Shown here in pieces: positions 37,701-53,000 of a stretch of DNA of 64,000 nucleotides (within the stretch, counting starts at the first letter, position 1; each line of letters starts with the position of its first letter). The notes beneath the pieces were generated by a model. It was not told where the DNA came from. It saw only the letters and a list, made by a program, of their open reading frames with translations, and searched no databases. Source of the stretch: Paramecium octaurelia (lineage: Eukaryota; Ciliophora; Oligohymenophorea; Peniculida; Parameciidae); assembly GCA_905182995.1 (NCBI GenBank), contig CAJJDP010000001.1, positions 206,001-270,000 of the forward strand, in the 5' to 3' direction. Both the position numbers and the translations under genes were made by a program.

Positions 37701-40700
37701 TCTACTTATATTTTAATAAGAATTTTTTATATTCTGCATAATTATTAGAAAACATTCAGAAGATCTAAACTGAAATAATTCATTAAGATCATAAAATCTA
37801 ATTAGTGGTTGAAGAGCCTTAGGATCTTAGTCCTAGTCAATTTAACTTTGATTAATAATCTCCTACTTTGGATGCTACACTCAAGTAATATCAGGAAAAT
37901 GCATTTGAATTACAAAAGGAATTTTATGAATCTCCCAATTATTGTTCTTAGTTACTTTTTTATAAGTATTTACAACTATTAGTTTGGTATGATGGCGGCA
38001 AAGAAACCTTTTAAAACGATTGCATAGATTTCATTTAACATTAAATCTAATCACCAGTTTATGATTACTTTTGCTCCTAATTAAAAGTGATGTAGAAATC
38101 TGAATAGCCTATGGAATATATTGAATTTAATAAGACTTGTCAAATTGGTAAATTTAATGTTGTTAAAATGAATAAATGGATAGAACAAACTTATTTAACG
38201 CCATCAAATTATGAACCATCTAACGATTTCTAATTCAACTGGAAATAAGTGTTAACTTACAGCACAATAGAGCAATCATTAGAAAATCGACTCTTCTTAA
38301 GTAAGATAGTGGGATAACTTAAATTGGAGCAAACCTATTTATTATACGAAATTAGAGCAATTCATCAAATATTGCACCTAGATAATTATAGACCATTGGA
38401 TAATTCAATTAATCTCTAAAATTTGGATATATCTAATTTAAATCATGACTTTTTAAAGACCAGTTTAATTATCAGACTAAAGACATTGCATAATGAAATA
38501 TCTATAGAATCTAATTCTTGGTTTCATAGTACAGGATTGCTATAATTTAGAGTGTTCTATTTCTAATCTTTATGTTTCACATTTTCTAGGAAACATTTTG
38601 AAAATATGTGTTGCGAGTCCAGCAATCTTTTATATTTAGCTGAAATAGCATTGCAATAAATATCATATGATCATCAAAATGATGTGCATCGCTTGAAGTC
38701 ATTTCAAATATTATAAAGGCCTTTTTCATTATTTGAATTGAAATCTAATGTGAGGCCTAATTAAATCAACTAAATAGTCAGCGCATTTTTCTTTGTGTCT
38801 CAAAATTACAGCATGTAAGAAAAGGAGTAATACTTTAAAAACATACTTGATTTATATGGTGAATAAGTAAAGCCATCCTTGGTAGTGTTAGCATTAATCC
38901 ATTTTTACATTTCTAAGGGATAGAAGGAAATTGTTCAATTAGTAGTTAAAACAGCAGTAAAATTAATTCACTTAGATGCTCAACTTTTCTAAAATGCTCA
39001 TCTATCATTTGTAGATGACTTACATATTAGTTTGCTTGAATGCAGTTAAGATGTGGTTGAGTATCTATATCCCTACGATTGTTTATTTAAGAGAACAATA
39101 GACATTCGATCTTTCTCATCAAATCAACAAATTTTAAATCTCAAATATCTAATTTACAATTAGTTTTTTCACTAAGACCCAAATTTCAATATTGACATCT
39201 TGGAAGATCATTTGAAAATATTTGCTACGTATCCTCATTTAATCAAACTAAAGAGTATTTACCAATTGTACATATCATTACAGAAATCAATTAAGGGAGA
39301 AGCTCCATTCGAAGAAATTGACATGTAAGTTTGAATATAATTTAGATTCCTTAAAATGCAATTTGAAAACGTGACTGTTTATTCTTCAATTATCAAGAGT
39401 CTTTTGGCAAGATATTACACAAATTTGAAAGATTATGAAGAAGCAAAACCATTGCTTGAAGAGCTAATCTCATTTCTTTACACTATTTAAATGAAATCTA
39501 ATTTTATGCTGTATGTTGACAAAGCTAATTATGTAAATTTATTATTCAATAAATTATGATAGAAAATTTACAATAACATGCCCATTTTCAAGATGCTTTT
39601 TGATGTTTAATATTTAGAGATAACAACAGAAGATTCTGATAATCTATATTACCATTTAATTGATGAGTAATTCATATAAGAAACAATCATAAATTATTTA
39701 GAAGTGTTAGCTAATACACAAAATGAAAAAATCATTCTGCCAAGCATTCAAGCTATACTTTCATTTTTCTTTTAAGTTAGAAACTTTTAAACTCAACAGA
39801 ATCTATTTAAGGTATTGTCTTAGATCTTTTTGTGTTATTCCTCTCCTATTGGAGTGGAACTCGTGCAAGAACAGATAGGAAACTCATATGAGTTATAAGT
39901 AATAATTCAATTTATTCAAGATATAAACTTATATTTAATAGAGAAATTAGATGAAGGAGAGGTTAAACCATTTATTCCTGATCAAATAATTAAGCCTAGA
40001 GGAAAGTAATAGAATTAATTCTCAAATCAATCTGTATAATTTTGCCATAGGAATTTATGAAGGGATTAGTAAAGGAATCACCAACAAAACATTACTAACT
40101 TGGAGTATATCTGCTTCGGAAAAAGCACTTATTGGATTCAGAATAGTGAGCAAGTCATTTCAGAGATAGATTCATTACCAGATTCCTGATATACATCTGA
40201 TCTTAACTGATTGCTTTATTTAATTGGAGCAATTGTCCACGATCATATTTCACTTGGAAGCTGCCGAGGATGAATTAATGAATTGGTTTAAATAGAATAA
40301 GCACCCCCTAAAGGCTCATTTTCTAATGAAATAAGGGGCTCTCAGACCCTGGATTCAGGAATAATACGTCTTATATATATCATGGATGAATGAACTGCCT
40401 CGATTAAATAGATTAAATATTTTCACCGTCATCAGAGGGTTATTACTTCAAAATAGAAAATTGCTATAAATATTTGAATAGAATAGTTAGGATCTGATCA
40501 ATCTAGAAATCAATCTTCTTTTATATCTCAAGGGGTTGGATGAGAGCTAATAAGTTTATGTCGACATATTTCAATTATGCCAAAGTAATGATCCAGAGAT
40601 ACTGTTAAAGCAGGTGACTACATTATCAGCTTTCGATTTTAATGGAGTAAATATTTTAATGGATGTAATTATGAAACTCATATATTTAGGCTTAAGCAAT

Positions 40701-40856
40701 ATTTTAAACTTTCAATTAAAATAATTGTTTCACTTAAAAACTATAGATAATGATAGATTAATAGATTTCATAATAAATTAATTGATAATTGAATTAAATC
40801 TTCACATTAGTAATCAAAGATAAATTGATTAAACTATTTAAATATACACTAATTGA
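31798..40856 (+). CDS. Giant anoctamin (TMEM16)-like protein with long C-terminal extension
   Basis: The best model is one 2981-residue protein with introns at 32170-32186, 36233-36255, 39325-39345, 39533-39562 and 39899-39920. Anoctamin features lie at about residues 680-1180: APIVLICDYYGQKIGLYFYY, TNLFVVIWQKQQMIFNLQFG, several membrane spans, a cysteine pair (YCKATNC), and QRPWPQNNSSLGVWNKILEL followed by INYVCILTNTGQM. Anoctamins are calcium-activated channels or lipid scramblases. After a basic region, a 23-nt intron at 36233 opens a second half of about 1500 residues. It begins with a divergent protein-kinase-like segment (LHEFLHANLILL, SHGNLNINNYYL) without clear catalytic residues and continues as long alpha-helical repeats. 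If that intron is not used, the first protein stops at 36303, directly overlapping the next ATG. The 17-nt first intron is unusually short. Confidence 0.65.
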
Positions 40857-40857
40857 A

Positions 40858-41494
40858 TCATTTCTTAGATTATTATTTATTAAAGCTGAGTCTAAAAGAA
40901 CTTCTATCAATTATACTATAAAACTATTCTGTTTAAGTAATTTTAACTGGGTTTTCGATTATAGAATAAAACTACTCAGTTTGATCCTATTCTTGAGGAT
41001 TACTATCTTTTGGCTATTGCTATTGTTTTATGAACTGCTATGATTAATTTTGACTTTGATATCCTTCATGACTATTATATTAAATTTTATTTTCCTCAAT
41101 TATAGTTTACAATTTGTGTCCTTTTTAATGATTATCCTATTAATTCAAATTTTAGTGTTGTTCCTGTTAATCATCAAATAAATTTAACAAACTTACATCT
41201 CTCGAATAAGAGTCCACTTTATTTATAGTATCACCTAGACTTAATTAATAAACTTATATACTTAGGTATGAAACATTTTCTGAATTCTTTCTCTGATTCT
41301 GCTCTACGATAAATTGACTCACTTTGAGCAAACACTGGCGTAGATGTACAAGAGTGTAAAACTAATGGCTATTTTAATGAATGATCAATAGGCTATAGTT
41401 CTATGACTGGAACTGTTGGTCTTCGAATTAATGGTCTAATGATCCCTCTTCTTGCAAATATTTCAATTATTTTTTGAAATAGAGCCTCGTACAT
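40858..41494 (-). CDS. Gln-rich hypothetical protein with a TEQFYSII repeat
   Basis: This gene encodes 204 residues with an intron at 41240-41261. The N-terminal part is globular-looking (MYEALFQKIIEIFARRGIIR); the C-terminal half is Gln/Asn/Ser-rich and contains the octamer TEQFYSII twice, about 18 residues apart. I do not recognise a family. Its stop codon is separated by one base from the stop of the convergent giant anoctamin gene. Confidence 0.65.
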
Positions 41495-42074
41495 GTGATC
41501 TAGCGATCCCAATAATTTATTGAAACATTAATTCATAAATTAATAAAATTAACTGCAAAAATGTCAGACATATTGGTGAATATTCCTCATCTTATATGAT
41601 AGATAATTGGCCCTTTCTATTAAAATATGTGGCATTATAGATTGACAAAAAAATATTTAGAAAATAATTATGAAAGTCAGTTTTGTATATAAAGCATCAA
41701 ATTTTTTAACATTTGTTGAATAAAAGGATAAATTGGATAAGCTTGATTGCAATAGGTGAGTTTTCAATAATGAGAAATAAAAAGTGAAAAAATAAACTTA
41801 AATTTGAAAATTGGGCATCTTTAAATTTTTTAATATACTTGGTAGTGCACAACACTTCAACTAGAACTATTGATATTTATGTATGAAATTAAGAGGGAGA
41901 GGAATTAGGAAGATAGGAAGAACCTAATTATTATGAATTTCAATGAGCAAAGTATAGAGTTAAAAATAAATATAAAATATCTAAATTTTAGTATTGAAGA
42001 TCTTATCGTAATAATAGTATTGAGATATAAATATACATTAATTTTAATTATATAGATTAAAAATATCTTTTTAA
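41495..42074. other. Intergenic region upstream of enolase
   Basis: This is AT-rich and has no supported gene. Two overlapping short plus-strand frames (from ATG 41562 and ATG 41670) have mildly protein-like composition but stop within 30-50 codons and conflict with each other. The sequence just upstream of 42075 is presumably the enolase promoter. Confidence 0.4.
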
Positions 42075-43497
<1,423 letters not shown>

Positions 43498-43535
43498 AAG
43501 TCATATCATAAATAAAATAAATATTATAAAACCCC

Positions 43536-44805
43536 ATGGATAAATAAATTATTAATTCTAAGCAATCTGCAGTTACAACTAAAATATAAATTCCTCATCG
43601 AACAACTGCAGAATAAATTTACATTAAAAGATTAAAAGAAACAGAAGCTTTTATACCTAAAGAAGAATTCATACAGAAATAGGAAAAGATCAATAAGGCG
43701 ATGGAATCTCAATCGAAAATACCTCTGAAATATTACTCACATATCAATGAAATTAGATCGGTTAAAGAGTTTCTTTATATCTCAGAAAAGCTTAAGCAGA
43801 AAAATATCGAGAGAAAAATGAATGAAAGATTGGAATTGAGGGGAAAATTAAATAAAATTAAAGAAATAGAAGTGTTGAAAAAACTTTAATATTATATCGA
43901 AAAAAAAATTAGATTGTTCATTAAAGATAGATAGCATGAGGAAAGTAACGATATTTTCATTTTTAGATCCTTAAATGAAAACATTTGAAGCATTTAGGAT
44001 TGCTCATAAGGATGATAAACGAATTATGCAATTTCCTTTAGAGTTTTAATAAGAAATCTTCTAAAAATTGGATAATCAACCTGATATCATTAAATCCAAT
44101 CCACAAAAACAAAAGATGACTTCAACAAATTCAGATTAATAATTATAAAAAAAAAACTCTTAATTTGAGTAATTAAATCCTTATATTTGATGTAGTTTGT
44201 TTAGCAGTGAATTTTCAGAGAGTATCAATTAAAATACTAATGATGAAGGAACAAGCAAATTTTTGACTTTAAAAGTGGCCAATAAACTTTTGGGAATGAT
44301 GATTGTAGAATCTAGCAAGGGAAAAAGACAACCAATCATTTGGGCTCAAGATAAAAAAAAAGAACTAGAGGAAATTCTCAATAAACCCTATGGAGGTAAG
44401 ATGAACTTTAATGTTCACTCTTTCAATTGGTTGATTGATAATGCCTTAAGCAGATCTTAATCATTGATGATGATTAATAAAAGATCTACAAATCGAGTTG
44501 TCAGTATGGACGAAAGACTTGAATACTAATCTCCTGTAAATAACCACAAAGAAATCTAAAGTAAGATTAATTAAGGAATACAATAAATCACTAAAACCTT
44601 CTATTCCAGACCAAGATCAACAATAATAAATAAGCAAAGAAAACAATTAAAAAATAGGAAATAAGTGACTACTGAATATAACATTACCGAAAGAATAAAA
44701 GAAAATATCACTTCACAAGCTCTCAGAAATTCTAACATTCAATCCTAATAAAAAACTGAAAGTATTTTCTTTCAAAATGATTCCTACGTTAATCATTATA
44801 TTTGA
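43536..44805 (+). CDS. Unknown basic protein
   Basis: This gene encodes 406 residues; introns are at 43945-43966 and 44169-44195. It starts 38 bp after the enolase stop on the same strand. The first half is Lys/Glu-rich helix (YISEKLKQKNIERKMNERLE). A compact conserved-looking segment follows (KVANKLLGMMIVESSKGKRQ, then FNVHSFNWLIDNALSRS). The end is basic and Gln-rich. Despite that segment I cannot name a family. The 27-nt intron at 44169 is needed to skip a TGA. Confidence 0.65.
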
Positions 44806-44982
44806 TTTTAATAAATTATAACATTCCTTCAAGTCTTTTATCAAATAGATTAAATAATTTAATTCGAAATAAAAGTTAATGCATTAATACTTAACATTAA
44901 ATTTTGCAACAATAAATTTTAATAATGTAATTTTTGCATAAATTAATTATAATCAGCAGCATGATTATATAAAAAAATAAAC

Positions 44983-45764
44983 TCATTATTGTGTTTGTGA
45001 TAATTTATTTTACAGGTTTTCATATTCAATTTATAATTCTTAAATTTCTGTGTCTAATTGATGATTCTAATTTATTTATATTTGCGATACTTTACTTTTC
45101 TTTTATAATCTGCTAATATATCTTGGCTTACAATTTAGATGGCCTTTTCAATTGTTGCCTTAGATTCATTTGTGTCAAAAATTGTGAAATACGGCTAATT
45201 ATATTTCAATATTTATGCAGGAGTCATCTGTTCAAAATCAGGCTCCTTTTAATCTACTTGAGCTTCCTCTTCTACTTAGTTGTTTTCATAGTTTGGCTTT
45301 GCATTTAAGATTTCTAAGAGTTCAGGCTAAGTTAGGAGTAATTAATTACTTTTGGGTTAATAAATACAATTTCATCGTATTGTTCGCTCACAACAGGTTT
45401 CCTAGTTAATGGAATATTTTGTGTTTAGTTTTGATATAGTTTTAATGGATGCACTGTGACCAAGGGCTAATCATAATCGCCTTTCAAATATATTTTTATT
45501 ATGATATCGAATTAACCCCAACCTGTTTCTGCAATCACAAATGGATGTTAAGAGACAACTAAATTTTTATTTGTATATTTTACCTCTATTGGTGTTTTCA
45601 AATGAACTATGTAAAACAAATATTACCTTATCAATGAAATAGGATAAGTCTTCATTATGAGCCCCTCTTACATAACAAATCCATGAATGTGTTTTCTTTT
45701 CATCTGATCTTCTGCCAAGCCAAGTTGCGATCGTTCCATAAATTATTGCTTTTGATATTTGCAT
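44983..45764 (-). CDS. YEATS-domain chromatin protein (GAS41/YAF9-like)
   Basis: This gene encodes 234 residues; introns are at 45067-45095, 45327-45349 and 45559-45583. The YEATS domain occupies about residues 1-120: IIYGTIATWLG, THSWICYVRGAHNEDLSYFI, VIFVLHSSFENTNR, FVIAETGWGQFDIIIKIYL. YEATS domains read acylated histone lysines. A C-terminal coiled coil (NHQLDTEIQELQIEYENLQ) matches the layout of GAS41/YAF9, subunits of SWR1/NuA4-type complexes. Aromatic residues expected in the acyl-lysine pocket (W in TGWGQF, H and S in the second loop) are present. Confidence 0.88.
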
Positions 45765-46115
45765 TTATAATAATTATATTTTTTACACATAATCATGAAC
45801 ACATTAAATTTTAACATAAGATTTCTAAAAATCAATCATTAAATTAGCTTATTCAAATTTAAAAATAAATGCAAAATTGGAGGGAATAATACATCTTCTC
45901 TACATCCAAGAAATTAAATAAAATTTCATTTGATTACATAATCTGTTGATATACTCTTGGCATAAGAATACTCATCACACCTCTGTATTGTTAAAATCCA
46001 ATTAAAAAATTATACGAAATATTTAATTATGATTCTGTATTACTTTTATTAATTAACTAATTGTGATTAAGTGATAATAAATAATTTTAGTAACTATTTT
46101 TATCATATTATTGAA
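45765..46115. other. Divergent promoter region
   Basis: About 350 bp lie between the YEATS gene and the plus-strand helical-protein gene, which are transcribed away from each other. No further feature is recognisable. Confidence 0.5.
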
Positions 46116-49100
46116 ATGAACCATTTACTATTCGAAGAAGCGGTAATGAATTTCTTATTCAAAATTACAGCTAGGAGAAGAAGATGAATATCAAAGATTA
46201 ACAAAAATAAGCGATGCTATAAAACTAGTTGCAGGGGCGATAATGAGGATTAAAACTTTTAATAATTGGCAAATTTTAAAATACAGTAAAAATTCATTAG
46301 CAAATTAAATAGTGATTTGTTCTTATCCCTTTCAGTAGGAAGTAATACAGTTATTGATGAACACAATCTTTGACTATTTTCAAGATATTGAATTTCTCAA
46401 TGCTTTCGAAAAAACTTTACTGGAAATAGCCTAGTTGAAAGAATAAAGAGTGTTTCTAAGCATGAGATCGCAATCTCTAAGGATTGGGGTTCTTTAACAA
46501 AAGTAGCAATTATTATTAGATGTTAGTTATAATAATCTGAACATAAGAAAAGAGTAGCTAAAATAAAGTGCTATTCCATTTGCTAAGGCTGTGATAGAGT
46601 AATTGACAGTGGCAAAGAAATTTGCAGCTTCCTATATCAAAAAGTACCTTGTATTAGCAAAAACTTTAAATTAAGACATAAAACAAAGAGTTTTCATAAT
46701 AAAGGATTTCGTAGTAAATACGAGAGATCACCATTTTATAATATTACTAATAAATACATTCGAAGAATTAAAATAAACTGAATTGAAGGATTAAAAATGG
46801 GTGGTTGATTTTGATCGAGACATTGAACAATGTATATATATAAAATTAATAAATTTAGATTGTGCTTAAAACAATATTTTAGTGCCTCTTTTTATAGAAA
46901 AGTAGAATAAACCTAAATCATATGAGTAAAATTCATCTGACAGTAGTTCAGATGATGATGATGATTTTCATTAATAAAATAAATAATCTAATTCGAATTC
47001 TGGTAGCGATTAATAATCAATAGTTGATGAGGACGAGTTGTTATAAAGGTGGATTGCATAAAAATATTTAATTTTTGAATAATAATAAATCGAAATAGTC
47101 TCTAAGGAAGAAAATTTGCTTGTCTTAATTGATTTTATCTTAAATCCAATTGATTAATAAATAGATGATTGTTGGGTAGTGTAATTTAATATTTCAGAAA
47201 GATCAATATCCAATGGTAGATATCACTGATGATGGATTAGCTAATAAGATAAGAAATTAGAAAATTGAATTTTATGCCACAGTCAGATCTTTTAATACTG
47301 CTTAAATGTTTCATCACAGACAGAATCTAGAAAAACTACAATAATATAATCCAACATTTTTATAGAAGTTTTGTAAGTTTAATAAATATTAATTAGTTAA
47401 GCAAACTTCAGAATCTTTTTAAAATAAGAATAGAAATTTAAATTTGTATCATCTAGCTTTAACTATAGATTCTTGTTTATCTTCCTTTCCTAAAAGTTCT
47501 ATGGCTCTAATTTTAGAAAACTAATTGTTGTTTGCATTGTCAAGTTATATTTATAACCCCTTAATAATGGGATTGTTAATTGATATACATTAGATCCAAT
47601 ATAACAAATATGATTTCGGCCCTGCATTTACTGAATAAGTTTGGAAATACTAACTCTTTACTGATTGGTTTATGTGGTTATAGAATATACTATTCGAAAA
47701 AGAAAATGATTAAAAACAACTAGATCTATAATATAAGGGAGATAACCTTGTAAAAACTTCATATTTATACTAGATATTCATAATAAGATGTCTGAAAGAA
47801 TTGAGTAAAAAAGAATAGAAAATTGCAAAGCCTAAAACTTCAGAAGATAATAAAATTAAATTGACATCATTGTTTGGATCACTTTAGTCAGGGAAAAATT
47901 TGATGTTGTAAGATGCCAAAGATTATGATAATTGGAAATTGAACATAAAAGTAAAGGAGCATTTAACACTAGAAGAATTTAAGTCTTAAGATTACGATAA
48001 CCTAATGGATTTTATAAAATAAAGAGACTAAATATATAAATAATAATTGGAAAAAAAAATTTAAGATGAATTGTAGATCTAAATTGATAATATACAATTA
48101 AAGAGAACTTCAAGAGTTCGGATGTCATAAGTCAACAGTAGCTTTTGTAAATCTCCTACGTCAAACTCCAAACTAATATTCTAGTCAACCTCACCTAATC
48201 AAAGTCAAACTAATAGCTAACCTAATAGCAGTCGTTCTATTAAATTGCCGTCTATATATAGTAACAATTAATATAATGAATCCAAATTATCAAATTATGG
48301 CTCTTAGGGAGAAATTAGTCTTGATTTAAAAAGTCGGAATTTGAGTATATTTGGATAATCTCCTAAAAATAGCAAACTTGGCTTGGCTAGTTAAAGAAGA
48401 CTTAAAACAGAGAATGATGATGCTGCTATGAATTCTATATAATCAAATGATGGTTTTTCGAGTAGTCGACTCATAACTATATATCCATCCAAACAAGCAT
48501 AAATTAAATTTGAATAATCAAAAATTGTTTAAAGATAAGACTAAAGCGTTGTGGAAAATTGCCTCGGCTTTTTTAGTGAAATAATAAAAACTATACTAGA
48601 TTACTTTTAGTAGCCTAATAAGACTAATTTGTAGTAATTAAATGAGCAAATTCTCATTCAACAAATATTGAGTATGAACTTCTTAAATTCAATTTTTGAA
48701 ATATATTTGTCGAGTATAATAGACTAAAATGTTTCATAGTAAAAAATTGGAGAGAGTTGTGGATAACTCATAAATTTAATATATCATAAAAGCCATCACA
48801 TTGAACTCTTTTAATTGTTAAGAGAATAACTAAGAACGATCTTTCTGGCCAATGTTGACAATTTAACAAGGGCTATTGTGGCAATTAATAAACAGATGAG
48901 ATTAACATCAAAATTTGTGAACAAGTGTCAATTATAACTTTTATTATAAACTTACTTTTTTGGGTTCAATTTGTTTAGCATTCATACTTAGTTAATAAGC
49001 ACATCAAACATTTATAAACACCTAAACGAAACTGTTATGCACATATTTATTATTTGGTATTTTGATAGTCAATAAAATAATTGTTATTAGTACTTCTTTA

Positions 49101-49660
49101 CCAAGTTTTTAACCATTTTATTTGCAAAGGCTCCTTTTTAATCACTATCTAATATTTTGTTTAATATTGGATTAGTAAATTCAATATACAATGCTTTGTA
49201 ATAGTTCTGGGTTAATGGCATGAAGAGCAGCTGCTTTTAGGCAGGAGTATATTTTTATATGAGAATGATAGTGTACGTGATAAACAAGGCACTAAATCAT
49301 AGGAATATATAGATTTTAAAAGAGTATTTGCAACCATTAGAATCTTGGAAAGGCGTTTGCAAACTAATACCTGAGGAAGACTCAAATTACATGATTGAAT
49401 TACAAGAGCTACTCAAAACCGGATAAACCCCTATTAGAAGAATTCAACTCAAAAGAACCAAACTCGAAAAATTAAAATCTTAATTGACTGTTGATTGTTT
49501 TGATAGCAAATTAAGAGAGATCAAATAATTTGAATAGGCTTAATAAGAGAAACAAAAATTATAATCTACTCCTAAAATTCCATAATAAGGGAAAAAACTA
49601 CCACCCAGATTAAGTTAAAGATCATTTAGAAACCGAATAAGTCTGAAGAACGACAATTGA
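46116..49660 (+). CDS. Large helical protein, first of a tandem pair (SAPS-like?)
   Basis: This gene encodes 1164 residues; introns are at 46143-46170 and 47176-47197. It is mostly alpha-helical, with an acidic linker near residue 280 (SSDSSSDDDDDF) and a disordered Ser/Asn-rich segment at about residues 660-800. The stretch EENLLVLIDFILNPIDQQ followed by KDQYPMVDITDDGLANKI recalls the SAPS domain of Sit4/PP6 phosphatase regulatory subunits, but the match is weak. A paralogue follows at 50021-53360 with the same exon layout; both share a motif, NDGFSSSRLITIYPSK here. The C-terminus is basic (LPPRLSQRSFRN). Confidence 0.6.
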
Positions 49661-50020
49661 TCATATAAATTTTAGTAATTATCATTACTTAAAGAGAACC
49701 CTAAGAATCTTATTTGTTGTTGTAGCTTAAAATAATATAAAATTGTAAAAACATAATGTTATATTTATTTTTAAATCAAATCCGTCTTGGCTTCTGACAT
49801 CAGAAGGCAGTTTCGAATATCTTGGTTAAAATGCTGTAGATTGAGGGAAATGAGGAGGAAGAAATAATTTGGAGGAAAAACGAATTATTATATCGATACA
49901 CAAAATTAATATTATTATATTTTTACATCATTTAGTATAATTCGAAGGACTTTGGTTATGTGACAACATTTTTACATGAATTGATAAAGTTAATATTTAA
50001 TTTATTAAATGACAAGTTTT
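49661..50020. other. Spacer between tandem paralogues
   Basis: About 360 bp hold no supported gene. Some plus-strand sequence is TGA-free, but its composition is not protein-like. Confidence 0.4.
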
Positions 50021-53000
50021 ATGTGGGATTAATCATTTAAGTAAGTTCCAGACTAAAATATAGCATTGGTATTTGACTAAGCTGTAAATCCATTCTTAAT
50101 ATTTAGCTCAATGCAAATGATGATTACTTGAGGTTGTTGAAAATTACAGAAGGTATAAAATATGTAACTTAAAAATTGCCCTAAGCAACTACATTTTCTA
50201 GTTCAAAACTATTGTTTTAACGTAAGCTCTATTTTACTAATTTGATAGTAATGTGTTTATATCCCTTTTAAAAATCAAACATAGAATCTTTGATTTCTGC
50301 ATTTTTTGAGTATTTCCAGGATTTTCGTTTCATAAGTTGCTTCTTTGAGGCTACATCAGACATTTCTATGCTCCAGGAAACCAGTACTTAGTCCTTAAAG
50401 TAAAGAATTACAATGTTATAACGGTTTAACAAGTATATATCAATTAAATTTCAAAGCAAGCCAAAAGATGGTCATGATGGGCAATAGTTCAGTTAGGCAG
50501 TGGCTTAGGAAATAGTGACAATTAAATTGTTTACTGTAAACTACTTAAAGAAATTCTTTGAATTGGCAAATAATTTGTAGTTGGACTTCCAACTTTATTG
50601 TTTAATGTTCAAACATTATATTCAAAACACTACTAATCAAAAATTATTAGAAAAGGTGATGGATTGCTTTTAGGACTTAAGATTTACAATTTTTGATAAA
50701 TGTAGTTGGGTTAATTAATTTAGCGAGGAAATTATTATTTGTAACAATATTTGGTTTATAGATTTAGTTTTTAAAAACACTCCAAAGTTATTTCCATCTT
50801 ACTCTAAATACAAAATAGTTGTAATTGAAGAAGATTCAGATACGGAGATTGTGAGTTAAACTTAAATTACTGTAACTTAACAATAAAATAAAAGAAGGTC
50901 TTATGTTTCATCTGAATAAGACCCTAGTTTATATATATAAAACTTATGCTGTAAATAAGATCCTGACTAACCACTACAACATAATTCAGTTTTTGAAGAA
51001 ATTGAGAATATCGACATATTGATTTAGTTTGTTTTAGATCCAATTCAAATTTCAATAGCCTCTCTTTGGGTAATCATTTCAAACAATTTAGAATGAAAAT
51101 TTCCCAAAATTGCCTGATATCATAGACAATGAAAAAAATATCTTTAAATCCAAATCGACTAACAATTTGAGTAAATATCAAGTTTTTAGATCTTATAGAG
51201 CCTTGTAAATACTCACAAACATAGAAAACTTTAAAAATTTATTAGGCCAATATTCATAAATTTTTGCGAAAACATGTAAATTAATCATTAAAATTAGTCT
51301 CCTTTATCAATATCACTTTGTATGATGAGACTAAAAATATCAATTTGTATCATCTGGCTGTGATGATAAAATTCTTAATCACCTTATAACCTAAGTTTTG
51401 TATTAAATAACTTATAGAACAAAAGATATTTCCTAAACTATTAGAATTGTCTTATAATCCTTAAGTAAACTAACTGTTGACAGAAATGATCAATTTTAAT
51501 GAAGATATTATTAAGTTGGGAATCTACTATTTAGAATAGTTATGGTCATATTTACACTCATTTAATTTTTTGTAATTACTTTCTAATTATTCATTCGATG
51601 CATAACTAGTTGTAGACATTCCCACTCCTGATTAAACAGTAATAATCATTACTATGAAAGGCTTACAATGAAATATTTCAAGTAATTAAAGCTTTATCTA
51701 TATTTGATCCGCAGAGAATGTAAAAAAAGTTGCTTAAATAAGAAACATTAGATATTTAAGAGATGAACACTGCGCAATCTAAAAACGATTATGATAATTT
51801 AGAAACCTTTTAAAATGAAAAGCAAGAAAAACTGAAAAGAACAGAAGATGATTAATTCAGAAGACAATCTTCCATTTCAATGAACCAAAGTAATAGCAAA
51901 ATTCATTAAATCTAAAAAAGAAAATCAAATAATTTTTATTTACCTAAAATATAATCAAATACATCTTGTTAAGATGGAGATGGTAAGTAAATAAACAATA
52001 GTTAAAGTATAGATAACAAAATGAACTCTGGAAACATAAAGACATCTCCTTTAATGAGAAGAAGAAATCAAAACTCTCAACATCAAGGCAAAAATAAAAT
52101 GAAAACTGAATAAGACACTGAATTATATTCAAATGATGGATTTTCAAGCAGTAAACTTGTTTAAATATATCCTACAACTAAGTCAGTTATATTTTTATCA
52201 GATTTTGAAAAAGAAAAATCTTAGTTTAATAAAAATAATATATCAGAAAACCATTTGAAAATGTTACTTCATTTATTTAATTAATTAATTGTCTATGCTG
52301 AAAAGCAATAAGAATTGCAGAAACGATTACCAAAAACATAAATTTTTAATGTTGATAAATTTGCAGATTTAATAATAACTGAAAAGAATATATATTCATT
52401 GTTTAAAGTGTTTCTATATTCAATTTTGGAAATCCCACATAATCCAACTTCTATGTCTGTGGAGTGTGGACTCTTATTACATAATCTTTACATTAAAGTT
52501 AAGACTATATAAATATTTGACAATTACAAGGAGATGTTAAAAAATTAATTTTAATTAGTAATTGATTATTTAGTTAAATGCATAGTTTAATTAAATTCAA
52601 TTAAATAAAAGCTAGATTCCTCATCCTTTGCCTTTAAATAGTACATTTTGGTTTCCTTAATGACCAATGGATTGCTCTTATATGACAGATAAAATTATAT
52701 GATCAAAGTAGATAAAAATTAAAAAAGTGTCTTCAGGAATTTAACTGACACCATGCTCCATATTATTATCATATGGTTTTCAGATAGTTAATAAAATACA
52801 ATTTATTAACAGACTTTCACTAAATTTATTACCATATTTTTTGCAGGAGCCCCTATGCCTTACTTATCAAATATTATTTTTAAGCTAGGATTAGTAAGTT
52901 CCTTATATAATGCATATACAAAGTTTTATTAAAATGAAATTAAGGACACATCATATGTAGAAGGCATATTTTTTTATATTCTATTAATAAATTACATTAT

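Noticed and set aside
41562..41759. Two overlapping short plus-strand frames upstream of enolase
   Set aside because: They conflict with each other, stop early and show no recognisable motif, so I did not call a gene.
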